Assembly (NCBI GenBank): GCA_003531585.1 | Contig: DQFX01000070.1 | Coordinates: forward strand, 7,085 to 71,084 | Reading direction: 5' to 3' | Length of the DNA stretch: 64,000 bases | Origin: Oscillospiraceae bacterium | Lineage (GTDB): Bacteria > Bacillota > Clostridia > Oscillospirales > Ruminococcaceae | In this document: positions 52,771 through 62,211 of the stretch, piece after piece | Position numbering within the stretch: the stretch's first letter is position 1 | How the letters are laid out: the number at the start of each line of letters is the position of its first letter | The notes under the pieces: model-generated | The model's database searches: none | The model's input: the letters and a program-made list of their open reading frames with translations, nothing else | What the model was told of the DNA's origin: nothing | Made by a program: the position numbers and the translations under genes

Positions 52771-53552
52771 TATTAGAGGAAATTGCAGCACGCACAGTAC
52801 AGCGAGTCGCGGAGGAGAAAGCGGCGGTCCCGCTCTCTGAAATGAAAAAACGCGCCGAAGCGTTGGACGCGAACACAGGATTTCCGTTCAGGAAAGCGCT
52901 CTCCGGCGATGAGATATCGTTCATCTGCGAGGTCAAGCGCGCTTCCCCGTCCAAGGGGCTGATAGCGCCGGATTTCCCTTACCTCGATATCGCGAGGGAT
53001 TACGAAAGGGCGGGCGCTTCGGCGATTTCCTGCCTTACCGAGCCGTTCTGGTTCAAGGGCAGGGACGAGTACCTCGCTGAAATTTCAAACGCAGTGACGA
53101 TCCCGGTCCTCCGCAAGGATTTCACCGTTGACGAATACATGATCTACCAGGCAAAGACCCTCGGAGCTTCCGCGGTGCTGCTGATATGCTCTATCCTCTC
53201 GAAGGAGCAGCTTTCGGAGTACCTCGGCATCGCACATTCCCTCGGGCTTTCCGCTCTGGTGGAAGCCCACGATGAGGACGAGGTGCGCACCGCTCTTTCA
53301 GTCGGCGCGGGAATAATCGGCGTAAACAACCGCGACCTCCGCACCTTCACCGTGGACATCAACAACTCGGCGCGGCTAAGGAAGCTGGTTCCGCCGGAGA
53401 TTCTGTTCGTTTCGGAGAGCGGCATAAAGACCGCCGCGGACATCGAGGCGCTCCGCAGCAACGGAACTAACGCCGTTCTCATCGGCGAAACGCTCATGCG
53501 CAGCCCCGACAAGAAAGCTGCTCTGGACGAGCTGAGAGGTCACGCGATATGA
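52767..53552 (+). CDS. trpC: Indole-3-glycerol phosphate synthase
   Basis: It closes the indole ring by decarboxylation. The 261-residue TIM-barrel protein has the family motifs [17 protein letters not shown] (catalytic Lys), [50 protein letters not shown] and [15 protein letters not shown]. It is not fused to TrpF. It overlaps trpD and trpF by four bases. Confidence 0.97.
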   Translation: MILEEIAARTVQRVAEEKAAVPLSEMKKRAEALDANTGFPFRKALSGDEISFICEVKRASPSKGLIAPDFPYLDIARDYERAGASAISCLTEPFWFKGRDEYLAEISNAVTIPVLRKDFTVDEYMIYQAKTLGASAVLLICSILSKEQLSEYLGIAHSLGLSALVEAHDEDEVRTALSVGAGIIGVNNRDLRTFTVDINNSARLRKLVPPEILFVSESGIKTAADIEALRSNGTNAVLIGETLMRSPDKKAALDELRGHAI

Positions 53553-54154
53553 AAATAAAGCTCTGCGGAATGTTCCGCGACTGCGATATCAACTACGCCA
53601 ACGAAGCCAAGCCGGACTACGTCGGGTTCATTCTCGACTTCCCCAAAAGCCACCGGAACATCGACGCTGAAACGGCGCGGCGGCTGCGCTCCCGGCTCGA
53701 CACGGGAATAAAAGCAGTAGGGGTTTTCGTGAATTCTCCGGAAACCACTTGCGCCGAGTACGCAAATTGTGGTATAATAGATGTGATTCAGCTCCATGGG
53801 GACGAGGACGCGGATTTTATCCGAAGACTGCGTGAACTCACCAGCGCTCCGATAATCAAGGCGGCGAAGATACGCACCCCGGAGGATATCGGAAGGGTTC
53901 AGGCGCTCGGCGCGGATTACGTCCTGCTTGACAACGGCACGGGCACCGGCGAGATGTTCGATCATTCCCTGCTGGACGGCGCAGAGATACGCCAGCCGTT
54001 TTTCCTCGCCGGGGGACTTACCCCGGAGAACCTGCGTCAGGCGGCGGAAAGCGTACGTCCGTACTGCGTGGATCTTTCCAGCGGAGTTGAAACTGACAGA
54101 CTCAAGAACCGCGAAAAAATGCTGGAAGCGGTCAGAGTGATACGGGAACTATAA
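53549..54154 (+). CDS. trpF: Phosphoribosylanthranilate isomerase
   Basis: It isomerises phosphoribosylanthranilate in the step before TrpC. The 201-residue TIM-barrel protein has the catalytic Cys in KLCGMFRD (usual form KICG), [20 protein letters not shown], and the catalytic Asp region [13 protein letters not shown], ending in [11 protein letters not shown] and DLSSGVET. The MFRD in place of the usual IT(R/N) after the Cys-Gly is a mild departure. It overlaps trpC by four bases. Confidence 0.95.
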   Translation: MKIKLCGMFRDCDINYANEAKPDYVGFILDFPKSHRNIDAETARRLRSRLDTGIKAVGVFVNSPETTCAEYANCGIIDVIQLHGDEDADFIRRLRELTSAPIIKAAKIRTPEDIGRVQALGADYVLLDNGTGTGEMFDHSLLDGAEIRQPFFLAGGLTPENLRQAAESVRPYCVDLSSGVETDRLKNREKMLEAVRVIREL

Positions 54155-54173
54155 ATTTGAAAGGATAAATGAT

Positions 54174-55358
54174 ATGGCAAAGGGACGCTACGGCGATTTC
54201 GGCGGACAGTATATCCCCGAAACGCTCATGAATGAAATACACAAGCTTGAGGACGCTTACGAGTTCTACAAGAACGACAAGCAGTTCAACGACGAGCTGA
54301 ACACCCTGCTGCGCGAGTACGCCGGCAGACCTTCCCTGCTCTACTACGCTGAGAAGATGACAAAGGATCTCGGCGGCGCGAAGATCTACTTCAAGCGCGA
54401 GGATCTGAACCACACCGGTTCGCACAAGATAAACAACGTACTCGGTCAGGCTCTCCTTGCGAAGAAGATGGGCAAGACCCGCATAATCGCGGAGACCGGA
54501 GCAGGTCAGCACGGCGTTGCGGCGGCGACTGCGGCGGCTCTGCTCGGGCTGGAGTGTGAGATATTCATGGGCAAGGAGGACACTGTCCGCCAGGCTCTGA
54601 ACGTATACCGCATGGAGCTCCTCGGAGCAAAGGTAAACCCTGTGACCTCCGGCACCATGACCCTCAAGGACGCGGTAAACGAAGCAATGCGCGACTGGAC
54701 CACACGCGTTGACGACACGCTGTACGTACTCGGCTCAGTAATGGGTCCGCACCCGTTCCCGATGATCGTACGCGATTTCCAGAGCGTTATTTCCAAGGAA
54801 GCCCGCGAACAGATCCTTGAGAAAGAAGGAAAGCTCCCGACGGCCGTAATGGCGTGCGTCGGCGGCGGCTCAAACGCTATGGGAATGTTCTACAACTTCA
54901 TCAACGACAAGGACGTCCGCCTTATCGGCTGCGAAGCTGCTGGACGCGGCGTCAACACCGGCGAGACTGCGGCTACCATCGCCACCGGAACGCTCGGTAT
55001 CTTCCACGGCATGAAGTCTCTGTTCTGCCAGAACGAATACGGTCAGATCGCGCCGGTTTACTCCATCTCCGCAGGTCTTGACTACCCCGGTATCGGTCCG
55101 GAGCACGCTCACCTTCACGAGATAGGCAGGGCGGAATACGTTCCCGTCACCGACGACGAAGCGGTAAATGCATTTGAGTACATCGCCCGCACCGAGGGTA
55201 TCATCTGCGCCATTGAAAGCGCCCACGCAGTCGCACACCTGATGAAGATAGCTCCGGCCATGAGCAGGGACGACATCATCATCTGCTGCCTTTCCGGACG
55301 CGGCGACAAGGACGTTGCAGCTATTGCAAGATACAGGGGGATAGATCTTCATGAATAA
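54174..55358 (+). CDS. trpB: Tryptophan synthase beta chain
   Basis: It condenses indole with serine on PLP. The 394-residue protein has the N-terminal [16 protein letters not shown], the PLP Lys in [21 protein letters not shown], and the phosphate loop GGGSNAMG. This is the TrpB1 type that pairs with TrpA. AAAGGATAAATGAT precedes the ATG at 54174, 19 bp after trpF. It overlaps trpA by eight bases. Confidence 0.98.
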   Translation: MAKGRYGDFGGQYIPETLMNEIHKLEDAYEFYKNDKQFNDELNTLLREYAGRPSLLYYAEKMTKDLGGAKIYFKREDLNHTGSHKINNVLGQALLAKKMGKTRIIAETGAGQHGVAAATAAALLGLECEIFMGKEDTVRQALNVYRMELLGAKVNPVTSGTMTLKDAVNEAMRDWTTRVDDTLYVLGSVMGPHPFPMIVRDFQSVISKEAREQILEKEGKLPTAVMACVGGGSNAMGMFYNFINDKDVRLIGCEAAGRGVNTGETAATIATGTLGIFHGMKSLFCQNEYGQIAPVYSISAGLDYPGIGPEHAHLHEIGRAEYVPVTDDEAVNAFEYIARTEGIICAIESAHAVAHLMKIAPAMSRDDIIICCLSGRGDKDVAAIARYRGIDLHE

Positions 55359-56121
55359 GATACATAACGCATTTGAGAATAAAAAAGCATTTATCGGCTT
55401 CCTCACCGCCGGAGATCCGACATTTGAGGACAGCTTCAACAACATCATGGCAATGGTAAAGGGCGGCGCAGACCTCATTGAAATAGGCATTCCGTTCAGC
55501 GACCCCATCGCGGAAGGTCCCGTGATCCAGGACGCGAATATCCGCGCGCTCAGGAACGGCATGACCACCGACCGCGCCTTTGAGCTTGCTGAGAAGGTAC
55601 GCCAGAATACCGATATCCCGATCTGCTTTATGACCTACCTGAACCCTGTATTCAAGTACGGCTACGACAGATTCTTCGAGCGCTGCCAGAAGATAGGCGT
55701 TGACGGTCTCATCTGCCCGGATATGCCATACGAGGAGAAGCACGAAGCCGCTGACGTGGCTCAGAAGTACGGCGTTTCCATTATCTCGCTCATCGCGCCC
55801 ACCAGCGAGGATCGTATCAAGATGATTGCAAGCGAGGCGGAGGGATTCATCTACATCGTTTCGTCAATGGGCGTTACCGGAGTTCGCAGCGAGATAAAGA
55901 CCGATATAGGCCACATCATGGAAGCAGTGAAGAAGTACGCGAAGGTTCCTGCGGCGGTCGGATTCGGGATCAGCAAACCTGAGCAGGCTAAGAAGATGGC
56001 TGACCTCTCCGATGGCGTTATCGTCGGAAGCGCTATAGTAAAACTCGTCGCACAGTACGGCAGCGACGCTCCCGACCACATCTACGAATACGTTAAGTCG
56101 ATGAAGGACGCGATAAGGTGA
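55351..56121 (+). CDS. trpA: Tryptophan synthase alpha chain
   Basis: It cleaves indole-glycerol phosphate to indole and glyceraldehyde-3-phosphate and channels indole to TrpB. The 256-residue TIM barrel has [23 protein letters not shown] with the catalytic Glu and Asp, SMGVTGVR, and [13 protein letters not shown]. The stop codon lies in the first bases of a palindromic repeat that follows. Confidence 0.97.
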   Translation: MNKIHNAFENKKAFIGFLTAGDPTFEDSFNNIMAMVKGGADLIEIGIPFSDPIAEGPVIQDANIRALRNGMTTDRAFELAEKVRQNTDIPICFMTYLNPVFKYGYDRFFERCQKIGVDGLICPDMPYEEKHEAADVAQKYGVSIISLIAPTSEDRIKMIASEAEGFIYIVSSMGVTGVRSEIKTDIGHIMEAVKKYAKVPAAVGFGISKPEQAKKMADLSDGVIVGSAIVKLVAQYGSDAPDHIYEYVKSMKDAIR

Positions 56122-56341
56122 ATTTGGAATTCGGAATTCGGAATGCGGAATGCGGAATTCGGAATTAATGTGTTCCGCTTCGCGGAATGAATCACCAATG
56201 AAAAAGGGATTGCACAATTGCAGTCCCTTTTTTATTATAACAAATTCGGCGTTCTTTCGGCCATAGCCGTTTTGTAATTATCCGGCGAAGCCGGACACCA
56301 TAATTCCGCATTCCGAATTCCAAATTCCGAATTTATTTCAC
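56118..56341. repeat. Long inverted-repeat element between trpA and the AraC gene
   Basis: Left arm (56118-56168) is built of repeated GGAATTCGGAATGC-like units starting GGTGAA, and the right arm (56300-56341) is the inverted counterpart ending TTCACC. Both flanking stop codons (trpA and AraC gene) lie inside the matching ends. Between are further hairpins (TTCCGC/GCGGAA at 56173-56186, TCCGGC/GCCGGA at 56281-56294) and a terminator. Such AATTCCG-type repeats occur dispersed in bacterial genomes. Confidence 0.7.
56201..56234. terminator. Bidirectional terminator within the trpA/AraC repeat
   Basis: AAAAAGGGA pairs with TCCCTTTTTT, with an inner TGCA/TGCA stem. It ends both the trp operon and the converging AraC gene. 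Confidence 0.8.
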
Positions 56342-57192
56342 CTGTTTCCTCTAAATTCGCTCGGGGAGCTTCCAACGTACTTTCTGAAAATACGGCTGAA
56401 ATAGTTCGGGTCGCCGAAGCCGCACCGCATTGCTATCTCAGTAACCGATAGCCCGCTGTCGCGAAGCATTGACGTCGCGTGACGTATACGGACGTCCAGC
56501 AGGTAGCGCTGCGGGGTCATTCCGTACGCCGACGAGAACAGCCGGATAAAGTGCCGCTGCGAGTAATGCGAACGCTCGATGACCTCGCTTATCGGCACCG
56601 CTTCGGCAAAGTGAGTTTCCATGAACGCCGCCGCGTCCGCCATTCCGGAGATCTCCCGTGGCTTGGCCGGGCAATCGTACAGCCGGGAGAGTATCACGGC
56701 AAGCTGCCGCACGCAGGCGAGCACCATCGTATTCCGCCCCGGTAAACCTGAGGTGTATTCCGACTCGGCGCGCTCCAGCAGCGGCATTACAAGCGCGAAA
56801 TCAGCATGCGTCAGCCGCAGGCGGCTCTGGAAATGCTGAGTGCTGCTGAAATACGGCTCCAGCAGGAAAAGCGCGTGGAATCCCGGTATCTTTCGGATAT
56901 CCATGTCGCCGGAAAACAGCATTTCCGGGCGGTACATTATGTTGCAGACTCTCAGCCCGTGAGTGTTGTCAAATCCATGGCTTATCCCATTACCTATAAC
57001 GAACACGTCGCCCTTGCTTATCACGCTCCGCTCGCCGTCTACGATGTGCTCCGCACTGCCGTCGAGTACGGTCACAAGCTCGTAGAAATCCTCATGCCCG
57101 TGTACGAAAAGCGGTACGTCATGCGCGCCGAACTGCACGAACAGCGGGAAGCTCTCGTCGTTCGTGAAATAGCTGAGTTTCATGTCGTTCAT
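56338..57192 (-). CDS. AraC-family transcriptional regulator with cupin domain
   Basis: This 284-residue protein has an N-terminal cupin (VPLFVHGHEDFYELVTVLDGSAEHIVDGERSVISKGDVFVI, with His, Glu and His for a ligand or metal) and a C-terminal double HTH (IRHATSMLRDSGLSVTEIAMRCGFGDPNYFSRIFRKYVGSSPSEFR). It is the type that senses plant or host sugars in gut bacteria, but its ligand is unknown. GGGAGGTGCTGCA precedes the ATG. It lies downstream of hisC on the same strand after a terminator; the trp operon converges on it. Confidence 0.88.
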   Translation of the reverse strand: MNDMKLSYFTNDESFPLFVQFGAHDVPLFVHGHEDFYELVTVLDGSAEHIVDGERSVISKGDVFVIGNGISHGFDNTHGLRVCNIMYRPEMLFSGDMDIRKIPGFHALFLLEPYFSSTQHFQSRLRLTHADFALVMPLLERAESEYTSGLPGRNTMVLACVRQLAVILSRLYDCPAKPREISGMADAAAFMETHFAEAVPISEVIERSHYSQRHFIRLFSSAYGMTPQRYLLDVRIRHATSMLRDSGLSVTEIAMRCGFGDPNYFSRIFRKYVGSSPSEFRGNR

Positions 57193-57229
57193 TGCAGCAC
57201 CTCCCGGATTTTCAACATTTTTTCAGCGG

Positions 57230-57258
57230 ATAAAAGGGCGAAGAATCATCTCCGCCCC
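57230..57258 (-). terminator. Terminator of hisC
   Basis: On the minus strand GGGCGG pairs with CCGCCC-like TCGCCC across an eight-base loop and is followed by TTTTATCC, directly after the hisC stop. Confidence 0.65.
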
Positions 57259-57263
57259 CAGTT

Positions 57264-58316
57264 TTATTTTATGTAGTCCCTGAGCGCGGAGATAAGCGCG
57301 TCTATTTCCTCGTCTGTGCCTATCGTTATGCGCAGGCGGTTGTCTATGCGCTTTTTGGAGAAGTAGCGCACGTATATATCCCGGGTCTTGAGATACTCCT
57401 GGATATCCTTTGCGCGGTATTTCGGGTGCTCTGCAAACAGGAAGTTCGTGCTGCTGTCTGCAACGTCGAAACCCATTGCGCGGAGCTCCTCAGTGAGCCT
57501 CCGGCGCGTTGCAACGACCTTCTGCACCGTTGCCCGAAAATACTCCTCGTCCTCCACGGAGGCAACGCCTGCCGCGATGGCAACGCTGTCCAGCGGGTAG
57601 GAATTGTAGCTGTCCTTTGCAGCAAACAGCGCGGAGATTATTTCCTTGTTTCCCAGCGCGTAGCCGATACGCATTCCTGCCATGGAGCGCGACTTTGAGA
57701 AGGTCTGAACCACAACGAGGTTTTCGTATTCCTTCAGCAGCGGCACGGAAGAAGTTCCGCCGAAATCAACATACGCCTCATCGGAAATAACCACGCTGTC
57801 GGGGTTAGCGTCGAGTATCTCGCGCATGAAATCCAGACCCCTGCCGATACTGGTGGGCGCATTCGGATTCGCAATAACTACGCCGCCGTTGGGGCGCTTG
57901 TAGTCCGCCGCGTTTATATTGAAGCTGTCGTCCACCGGGATAGTCTCAAACGGAATATGGAGCATTTCGCACCACACTGGATAGAACGAATATGTGATAT
58001 CCGGGTAGATCACCGGCTTGTCAGAATTAAAGAACGCCCGGAAGCACAGTGCCAGAACGTCGTCGGAGCCATTGCCAACGAATACGTTCTCACGCTGCAG
58101 ACCGAACCGCTTTGCCAGCGCGTCTGCAAGCGGCTTCGCGTTCGCGTCGGGGTACTTTTTCAGGCTGCCGCCGCGGAACTGCTCTATTGCACGGAGAACT
58201 CCCGGTGCGGGGGGATAGGGATTCTCATTCGCGTTGAGCTTTATGAAGTCGGTCTTGTTGGGCTGTTCGCCTGCAACGTATGGTTCTATCTTTATCAGGT
58301 TGTCTCTCCAGCTCAT
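57264..58316 (-). CDS. hisC: Histidinol-phosphate aminotransferase
   Basis: It makes histidinol phosphate from imidazole acetol phosphate and glutamate, and in many bacteria also works on aromatic amino acids. The 350-residue PLP enzyme has KLNANENPYPPAP, VFVGNGSDDVLALCFRAFF, and the PLP Lys in VQTFSKSRSMAGMRIGYALG. AAGGAGATAACT precedes the ATG at 58316. No other his gene is near, so it may be a broad aromatic transaminase. Confidence 0.92.
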   Translation of the reverse strand: MSWRDNLIKIEPYVAGEQPNKTDFIKLNANENPYPPAPGVLRAIEQFRGGSLKKYPDANAKPLADALAKRFGLQRENVFVGNGSDDVLALCFRAFFNSDKPVIYPDITYSFYPVWCEMLHIPFETIPVDDSFNINAADYKRPNGGVVIANPNAPTSIGRGLDFMREILDANPDSVVISDEAYVDFGGTSSVPLLKEYENLVVVQTFSKSRSMAGMRIGYALGNKEIISALFAAKDSYNSYPLDSVAIAAGVASVEDEEYFRATVQKVVATRRRLTEELRAMGFDVADSSTNFLFAEHPKYRAKDIQEYLKTRDIYVRYFSKKRIDNRLRITIGTDEEIDALISALRDYIK

Positions 58317-58332
58317 AGTTATCTCCTTAAAC

Positions 58333-58372
58333 AAAATCAGGCGAACGACCTAATAAGTCCCCCGCCTGATAT
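58333..58372 (-). terminator. Terminator after the CD1247-like gene
   Basis: On the minus strand ATCAGGCG pairs with CGCCTGAT and is followed by TTTGTTT, just before the hisC start. Confidence 0.75.
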
Positions 58373-58387
58373 TCAGCTAATTACTGA

Positions 58388-58801
58388 TCACTCAGCGTCG
58401 TCCTCGTCGTCGAGGGAGAACTTGAGTGCTGCGCCGCAGTTCGGGCAGTCGATCTCGCCCTTTGCAGCCTGGTCGTAGTCGAAGCGGATAGTGTTGCCGC
58501 ATGTAGGACAAGTGGTCTCGTACATCTCGTCGAGATCCTCGTCGAAATCGTCGTCCTCCATCTCGTCTTCGTCCTCGTCGTAGCCGTATACATCGTCCTC
58601 AAGGTCAGATACGCTCTCCTCAAGGTCGGTCATTACGTCTGCAACGTCGTCCAGCTCTTCGTCAACCTCAGCGAGGTTCTCAGCCATTTCGCCGAGTACG
58701 TCGAGGATAGCTGTGATGACCTTGCCCTCGTTGGTGGACTCGTCTACCTTCAGCCCCTCAGCCAGACCCTTGATATAGGAAACCTTTTCACCGATCGTCA
58801 T
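58388..58801 (-). CDS. Acidic zinc-ribbon protein (CD1247 N-terminal domain type)
   Basis: The first 50 residues have the CD1247-like pattern (MTIGEKVSYIKGLAEGLKVD, then an acidic coiled helix). The middle is almost all Asp/Glu, and the end has a CxxC..CxxC zinc ribbon (CPTCGNTIRF, CPNCGAALKF). The family is conserved in Clostridia and its function is unknown. AAAGGAATGATATTT precedes the ATG at 58801. It follows efp by 91 bp and shares its promoter. Confidence 0.82.
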   Translation of the reverse strand: MTIGEKVSYIKGLAEGLKVDESTNEGKVITAILDVLGEMAENLAEVDEELDDVADVMTDLEESVSDLEDDVYGYDEDEDEMEDDDFDEDLDEMYETTCPTCGNTIRFDYDQAAKGEIDCPNCGAALKFSLDDEDDAE

Positions 58802-58891
58802 AAATATCATTCCTTTCGTCATTCAGACGCAGACCGCAATAACGGAGCGCGTCCTTTTATCCAAAGAAACTATATGGCACTGAAGCGTAAA

Positions 58892-59452
58892 TTACTTTAC
58901 ACGCTCCATGTACTCACCTGTCCTGGTGTCGATACGGATAACTTCGCCCTCGTTGATGAACAGCGGAACGCGAATCTCAGCGCCGGTCTCGAGTGTAGCG
59001 GGCTTGGTAGCGTTTGTAGCTGTGTTGCCTGCGAAGCCGGGATCGGTCTGTGTGATCTGGAGCTCAACGAAGTTCGGAGGCTCTACGCCGAATACCTTGC
59101 CCTTGTAGGACAGAACCTTACATACCATGTTCTCCTTAACGAACTTGAAGTTGTCGCCAACATCGGAAGCGTTTACGGGGATATCCTCGTAGGTCTCGGA
59201 ATCCATGAAGTGATAGAGCTCGCCGTCGGAGTAGGTGTATTCCATATCCTTTCTCTCAACGTAAGCGGTGGGGAACTTGGCGGTAGGGTTGTAGGTCTTT
59301 TCTACAACGGAGCCTGTGATAACGTTTCTCACCTTTGTTCTTACGAACGCCGCGCCCTTACCGGGCTTAACGTGCTGGAACTCGATGATCTGCATTACAT
59401 TGCCGTCTTCCTCGAATGTCATGCCATTTCTGAAATCTCCTGCTGTGATCAT
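58892..59452 (-). CDS. efp: Elongation factor P
   Basis: It rescues ribosomes stalled at proline runs. The 186-residue protein has the KOW-like N-terminal domain with [28 protein letters not shown] (the Lys in the PGKG loop is the modified residue in some bacteria), and the two OB domains with the signature for the C-terminus ([30 protein letters not shown]). GGAGGTTCCCTACT precedes the ATG. pepP lies upstream, as in other Firmicutes. Confidence 0.97.
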   Translation of the reverse strand: MITAGDFRNGMTFEEDGNVMQIIEFQHVKPGKGAAFVRTKVRNVITGSVVEKTYNPTAKFPTAYVERKDMEYTYSDGELYHFMDSETYEDIPVNASDVGDNFKFVKENMVCKVLSYKGKVFGVEPPNFVELQITQTDPGFAGNTATNATKPATLETGAEIRVPLFINEGEVIRIDTRTGEYMERVK

Positions 59453-59564
59453 AGTAGGGAACCTCCAAATTTTATTAGTTTATGCGGCGCTGTTCAATAA
59501 TACGCGCCGGTTATCCGGAGGACCCAATTTCTGTAAAGCCCGTCCGTATAATTCTATCTCTATT

Positions 59565-59593
59565 ATTGTACCCTATTTCGCTTGATTTTTCAA
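59565..59593 (-). promoter_or_regulatory. Sigma-A promoter of efp
   Basis: TTGAAA (59588-59593) and TACAAT (59565-59570) are 17 bp apart on the minus strand, with a leader of about 110 bases. Confidence 0.78.
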
Positions 59594-59620
59594 GACCTTT
59601 TTTCGAAAAATATTGAAAAA

Positions 59621-60691
59621 TTATATGTGAATAAGGTTTTTTGTGGATTTTGTGAGATTATTGCAGCCATTTTCTGTAACAACTACCATATCTTCTATCC
59701 GCACTCCGAATTTCCCGGAGATGTACGCTCCCGGCTCGACCGTGACTATCATGCCGGGCTTGAGCATTGAACGGCTCCTCTGCGAGAGCGTAGGCTGCTC
59801 ATGGATCTCGAGACCCACTCCGTGACCGAGACCGTGACCGAAATACTTGTCGTAACCTCCCCACGCCGCGAGGGTAGCTCTCGCCACGCTGTCAACGACC
59901 TTGCCGTTGATTCCGGGCTTTACCGCCTTGATTCCGTCGAGGTTCGCGTAGTAAACCGCGTTGTAGAGCTTCTCCTGCTCCGGAGATATTGTTCCGACGG
60001 CGAGGGTGCGGGTCATATCGCTGTGGTAGCTGTCCACGACCGCGCCGAAATCCAGCGTCAGGAAGTCGCCTTCCTGGAGCTTCTTATCAGTGGGGACCGC
60101 ATGCGGCGACGCAGAATTCACGCCGGAAGCCGCGATAGTCTCAAACGAAAGGTCGTCCGCGCCGAGGTCCATCATGTAGTAGTTCAGAAGCGCTGCTACC
60201 TGCTTTTCGGTCATGTCGCGGTGAATGTTGTCGACCAGCCGCTCAAACGCTTTCTCAGCAATGCGCTGAGCCTTAACGATGAGTTTTACCTCCTCGGCGG
60301 TCTTGATTATACGCATGCCCCAGATGAAGTCAGAAAGCCATGAAGTAGCGTCGAGCTCCACGAAATGGAGCTGCTCCTTATATGCGGCGAACTCGCTGAG
60401 GGTCATATAGTCGCTCTCAAGCATGAGCCTCCTGATATCGTGCTTTAAAAGCAGCTCAGAAAGCTGAGTGCGCATGTCCTCAAGAAGTATCACGCGGCAG
60501 TCGGTGACGCGCTGCTTCGCCTTGTCGAAATAGCGGGAATCTATTATCAGGTAGCTCTGCTCCTTTGTCACGAGTATAACGCCCGCCGAGGACTTGAAAC
60601 CGCAGAAATAGCGCCTGCTGACGTCCGAGGTGATGATCGCGCCGCACGCCTCGTCCGGAAGCTTCGCCTGGAGCGCTTCGATGTTACTCAT
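59621..60691 (-). CDS. Xaa-Pro aminopeptidase / M24-family peptidase
   Basis: This 356-residue enzyme removes N-terminal residues before proline. It has the creatinase N domain and the M24 metal ligands Asp-Asp ([19 protein letters not shown]), His ([16 protein letters not shown]), Glu (VTVEPGAYI) and Glu (VRIEDMVVV). AGGAGGCAGCA precedes the ATG. It overlaps aroQ by eight bases and precedes efp, the conserved aroQ-pepP-efp order (yqhS-yqhT-efp in Bacillus). Confidence 0.95.
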   Translation of the reverse strand: MSNIEALQAKLPDEACGAIITSDVSRRYFCGFKSSAGVILVTKEQSYLIIDSRYFDKAKQRVTDCRVILLEDMRTQLSELLLKHDIRRLMLESDYMTLSEFAAYKEQLHFVELDATSWLSDFIWGMRIIKTAEEVKLIVKAQRIAEKAFERLVDNIHRDMTEKQVAALLNYYMMDLGADDLSFETIAASGVNSASPHAVPTDKKLQEGDFLTLDFGAVVDSYHSDMTRTLAVGTISPEQEKLYNAVYYANLDGIKAVKPGINGKVVDSVARATLAAWGGYDKYFGHGLGHGVGLEIHEQPTLSQRSRSMLKPGMIVTVEPGAYISGKFGVRIEDMVVVTENGCNNLTKSTKNLIHI

Positions 60692-61130
60692 TGCTGCCTC
60701 CTAAGATGTTGTCGAGGGCGTACAGACCCAGCGTGTAGCTGTAGCTTCCAAAGCCCGCGATAGTTCCCCGGCAGACAGGCGCAATAACGGAATTCCTGCG
60801 GAATTCGTCGCGGCTGTTGACATTTGAAAGGTGCACTTCGATTACCGGAATGCGTATCGCCGCGATAGCGTCGCGGATAGCGTAGCTGTAGTGCGTGTAG
60901 GCTCCAGCGTTGAGGATAACTCCGGCGCAGTCCAGGCGGGATTCGTGCAGGCGGTCGATGAGTCCGCCCTCGGAATTGCTCTGGAAGAATACCGGCTCGT
61001 AGCCAAGCTTACGCGCCTTTTCGTCGAGGTCGTCATTTATGGTGTTGAGCGTTTCGTTTCCGTAGATGTTCGGCTCGCGCTCGCCCAGCAGGTTGAGGTT
61101 GGGACCGTTCATAATCAGTATTTTTTTCAT
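60684..61130 (-). CDS. aroQ: 3-dehydroquinate dehydratase, type II
   Basis: It makes 3-dehydroshikimate in the shikimate pathway, so it feeds the Trp operon. The 148-residue protein has the type II motifs MNGPNLNLLGEREPNIYG (catalytic Tyr, Arg), FFQSNSEGGLIDRLHES, NAGAYTHYSYAIRDAI and PVIEVHLSNVNSRDEFR. GGGGGTAAGCAT precedes the ATG at 61130. It follows the unknown 352-aa gene by 13 bp. Confidence 0.97.
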   Translation of the reverse strand: MKKILIMNGPNLNLLGEREPNIYGNETLNTINDDLDEKARKLGYEPVFFQSNSEGGLIDRLHESRLDCAGVILNAGAYTHYSYAIRDAIAAIRIPVIEVHLSNVNSRDEFRRNSVIAPVCRGTIAGFGSYSYTLGLYALDNILGGSNE

Positions 61131-61143
61131 ATGCTTACCCCCG

Positions 61144-62202
61144 TTATTTATCTTTATTTTTCCTTGCCAGTTCACGCATGTGTCTGTATGCTGCGTCAGT
61201 GGAAGCCCACTTGTCCGAGACTGCGTTTTTCTGCTCCGGCGTGCCATATTCAAAGTAGTAATTATCGCGGAACTCCTCGCCTATCGTCACCGGAACGCGG
61301 TGCGGCTTCACGCCCAGGTCAGCCGGGAAATACACCCGCTTCAGGAATGCAGTCAGCTTTGCGGATTCCTCCGGAGTGAAATTCACGGTGAAGCCCTGCA
61401 CCCGGCGGCTCCCGTCCGCAAGCACATCGTGAACAAGCTCTATCTTCGCACTGAACTTCATTCTGTCCGGCGAATGCTCCGGGTCGCACAGCACGAAATC
61501 ATACACGATATCGTACCGCTGTACCTCGCTGCCGATGAAGAGAGTGCCGTTTTCAAGCCTGGGTCTGCCCAGTCCGAGCGCCTGCTGATTATACATGATG
61601 AACATGTACATCGTGCTGTCCATTATCTTTTTGTCGACGGTCACCCACAGGGCTACGCCGCGCTGATATGCGTTTACGTCAACCAGTTCGTCCGGCTTAA
61701 AACCGCGTTCCGCGACGCGCTGCAGCGCCAGTCCCAGCCCATTGACGAGCTTGTCCTTGCCGACAAGGTACATTTCGCGGTAGTATTTCTTCAGGAACTG
61801 CGACAGATTAAGCCCGCCGTCCTGCAGGTCCTCTATCATGCTGAGAAGCCTGCCGCCCTCTGCCTGAACGGTTTTCGCGTCTTTGAACGGCATTGTTCCC
61901 GCCTTGCGGTAAGCGTCGCACAGAATACCCCTGGCAAACTGATAATTCGTAACATAGGCGCTGCCGTTATAGAACAGCCCCATCTGCCCCTGATTTATTT
62001 TCCGGGACATGGAATGCTCGCCGCCGTTCATGTTGTCCTCCGCAAGCAGTTCCTCCACCCTCGGGATAAGCACGCCGGTAATAGCGTCCTCGACCACGTT
62101 AAGATGGTGCTGTTCGTTCTCGCAGGCGGTGAAATACCGCAGAAGCTGCTGGTCTATCTGGGTCATCACATCGTGAAGTTCCTGGCTGTTGTACAGACTC
62201 AT
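61144..62202 (-). CDS. Protein of unknown function, 352 residues
   Basis: I do not recognise this protein. It is soluble, with no signal or membrane segment. The first half is helical and charged (LYNSQELHDVMTQIDQQLLRYF; MSRKINQGQMGLFYNGSAYVTNYQFARGILCDAY) and the second half looks beta-rich (GVALWVTVDKKIMDSTMYMFIMYNQQALGL; KFSAKIELVHDVLADGSRRVQGFTVNFTPEES). AAGGAGCTGAT precedes the ATG. It is 13 bp from aroQ and 9 bp from the TIM-barrel gene, so it is in the same operon. It could be a PilZ-like or related domain, but that is a guess. Confidence 0.7.
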   Translation of the reverse strand: MSLYNSQELHDVMTQIDQQLLRYFTACENEQHHLNVVEDAITGVLIPRVEELLAEDNMNGGEHSMSRKINQGQMGLFYNGSAYVTNYQFARGILCDAYRKAGTMPFKDAKTVQAEGGRLLSMIEDLQDGGLNLSQFLKKYYREMYLVGKDKLVNGLGLALQRVAERGFKPDELVDVNAYQRGVALWVTVDKKIMDSTMYMFIMYNQQALGLGRPRLENGTLFIGSEVQRYDIVYDFVLCDPEHSPDRMKFSAKIELVHDVLADGSRRVQGFTVNFTPEESAKLTAFLKRVYFPADLGVKPHRVPVTIGEEFRDNYYFEYGTPEQKNAVSDKWASTDAAYRHMRELARKNKDK

Positions 62203-62211
62203 ATCAGCTCC

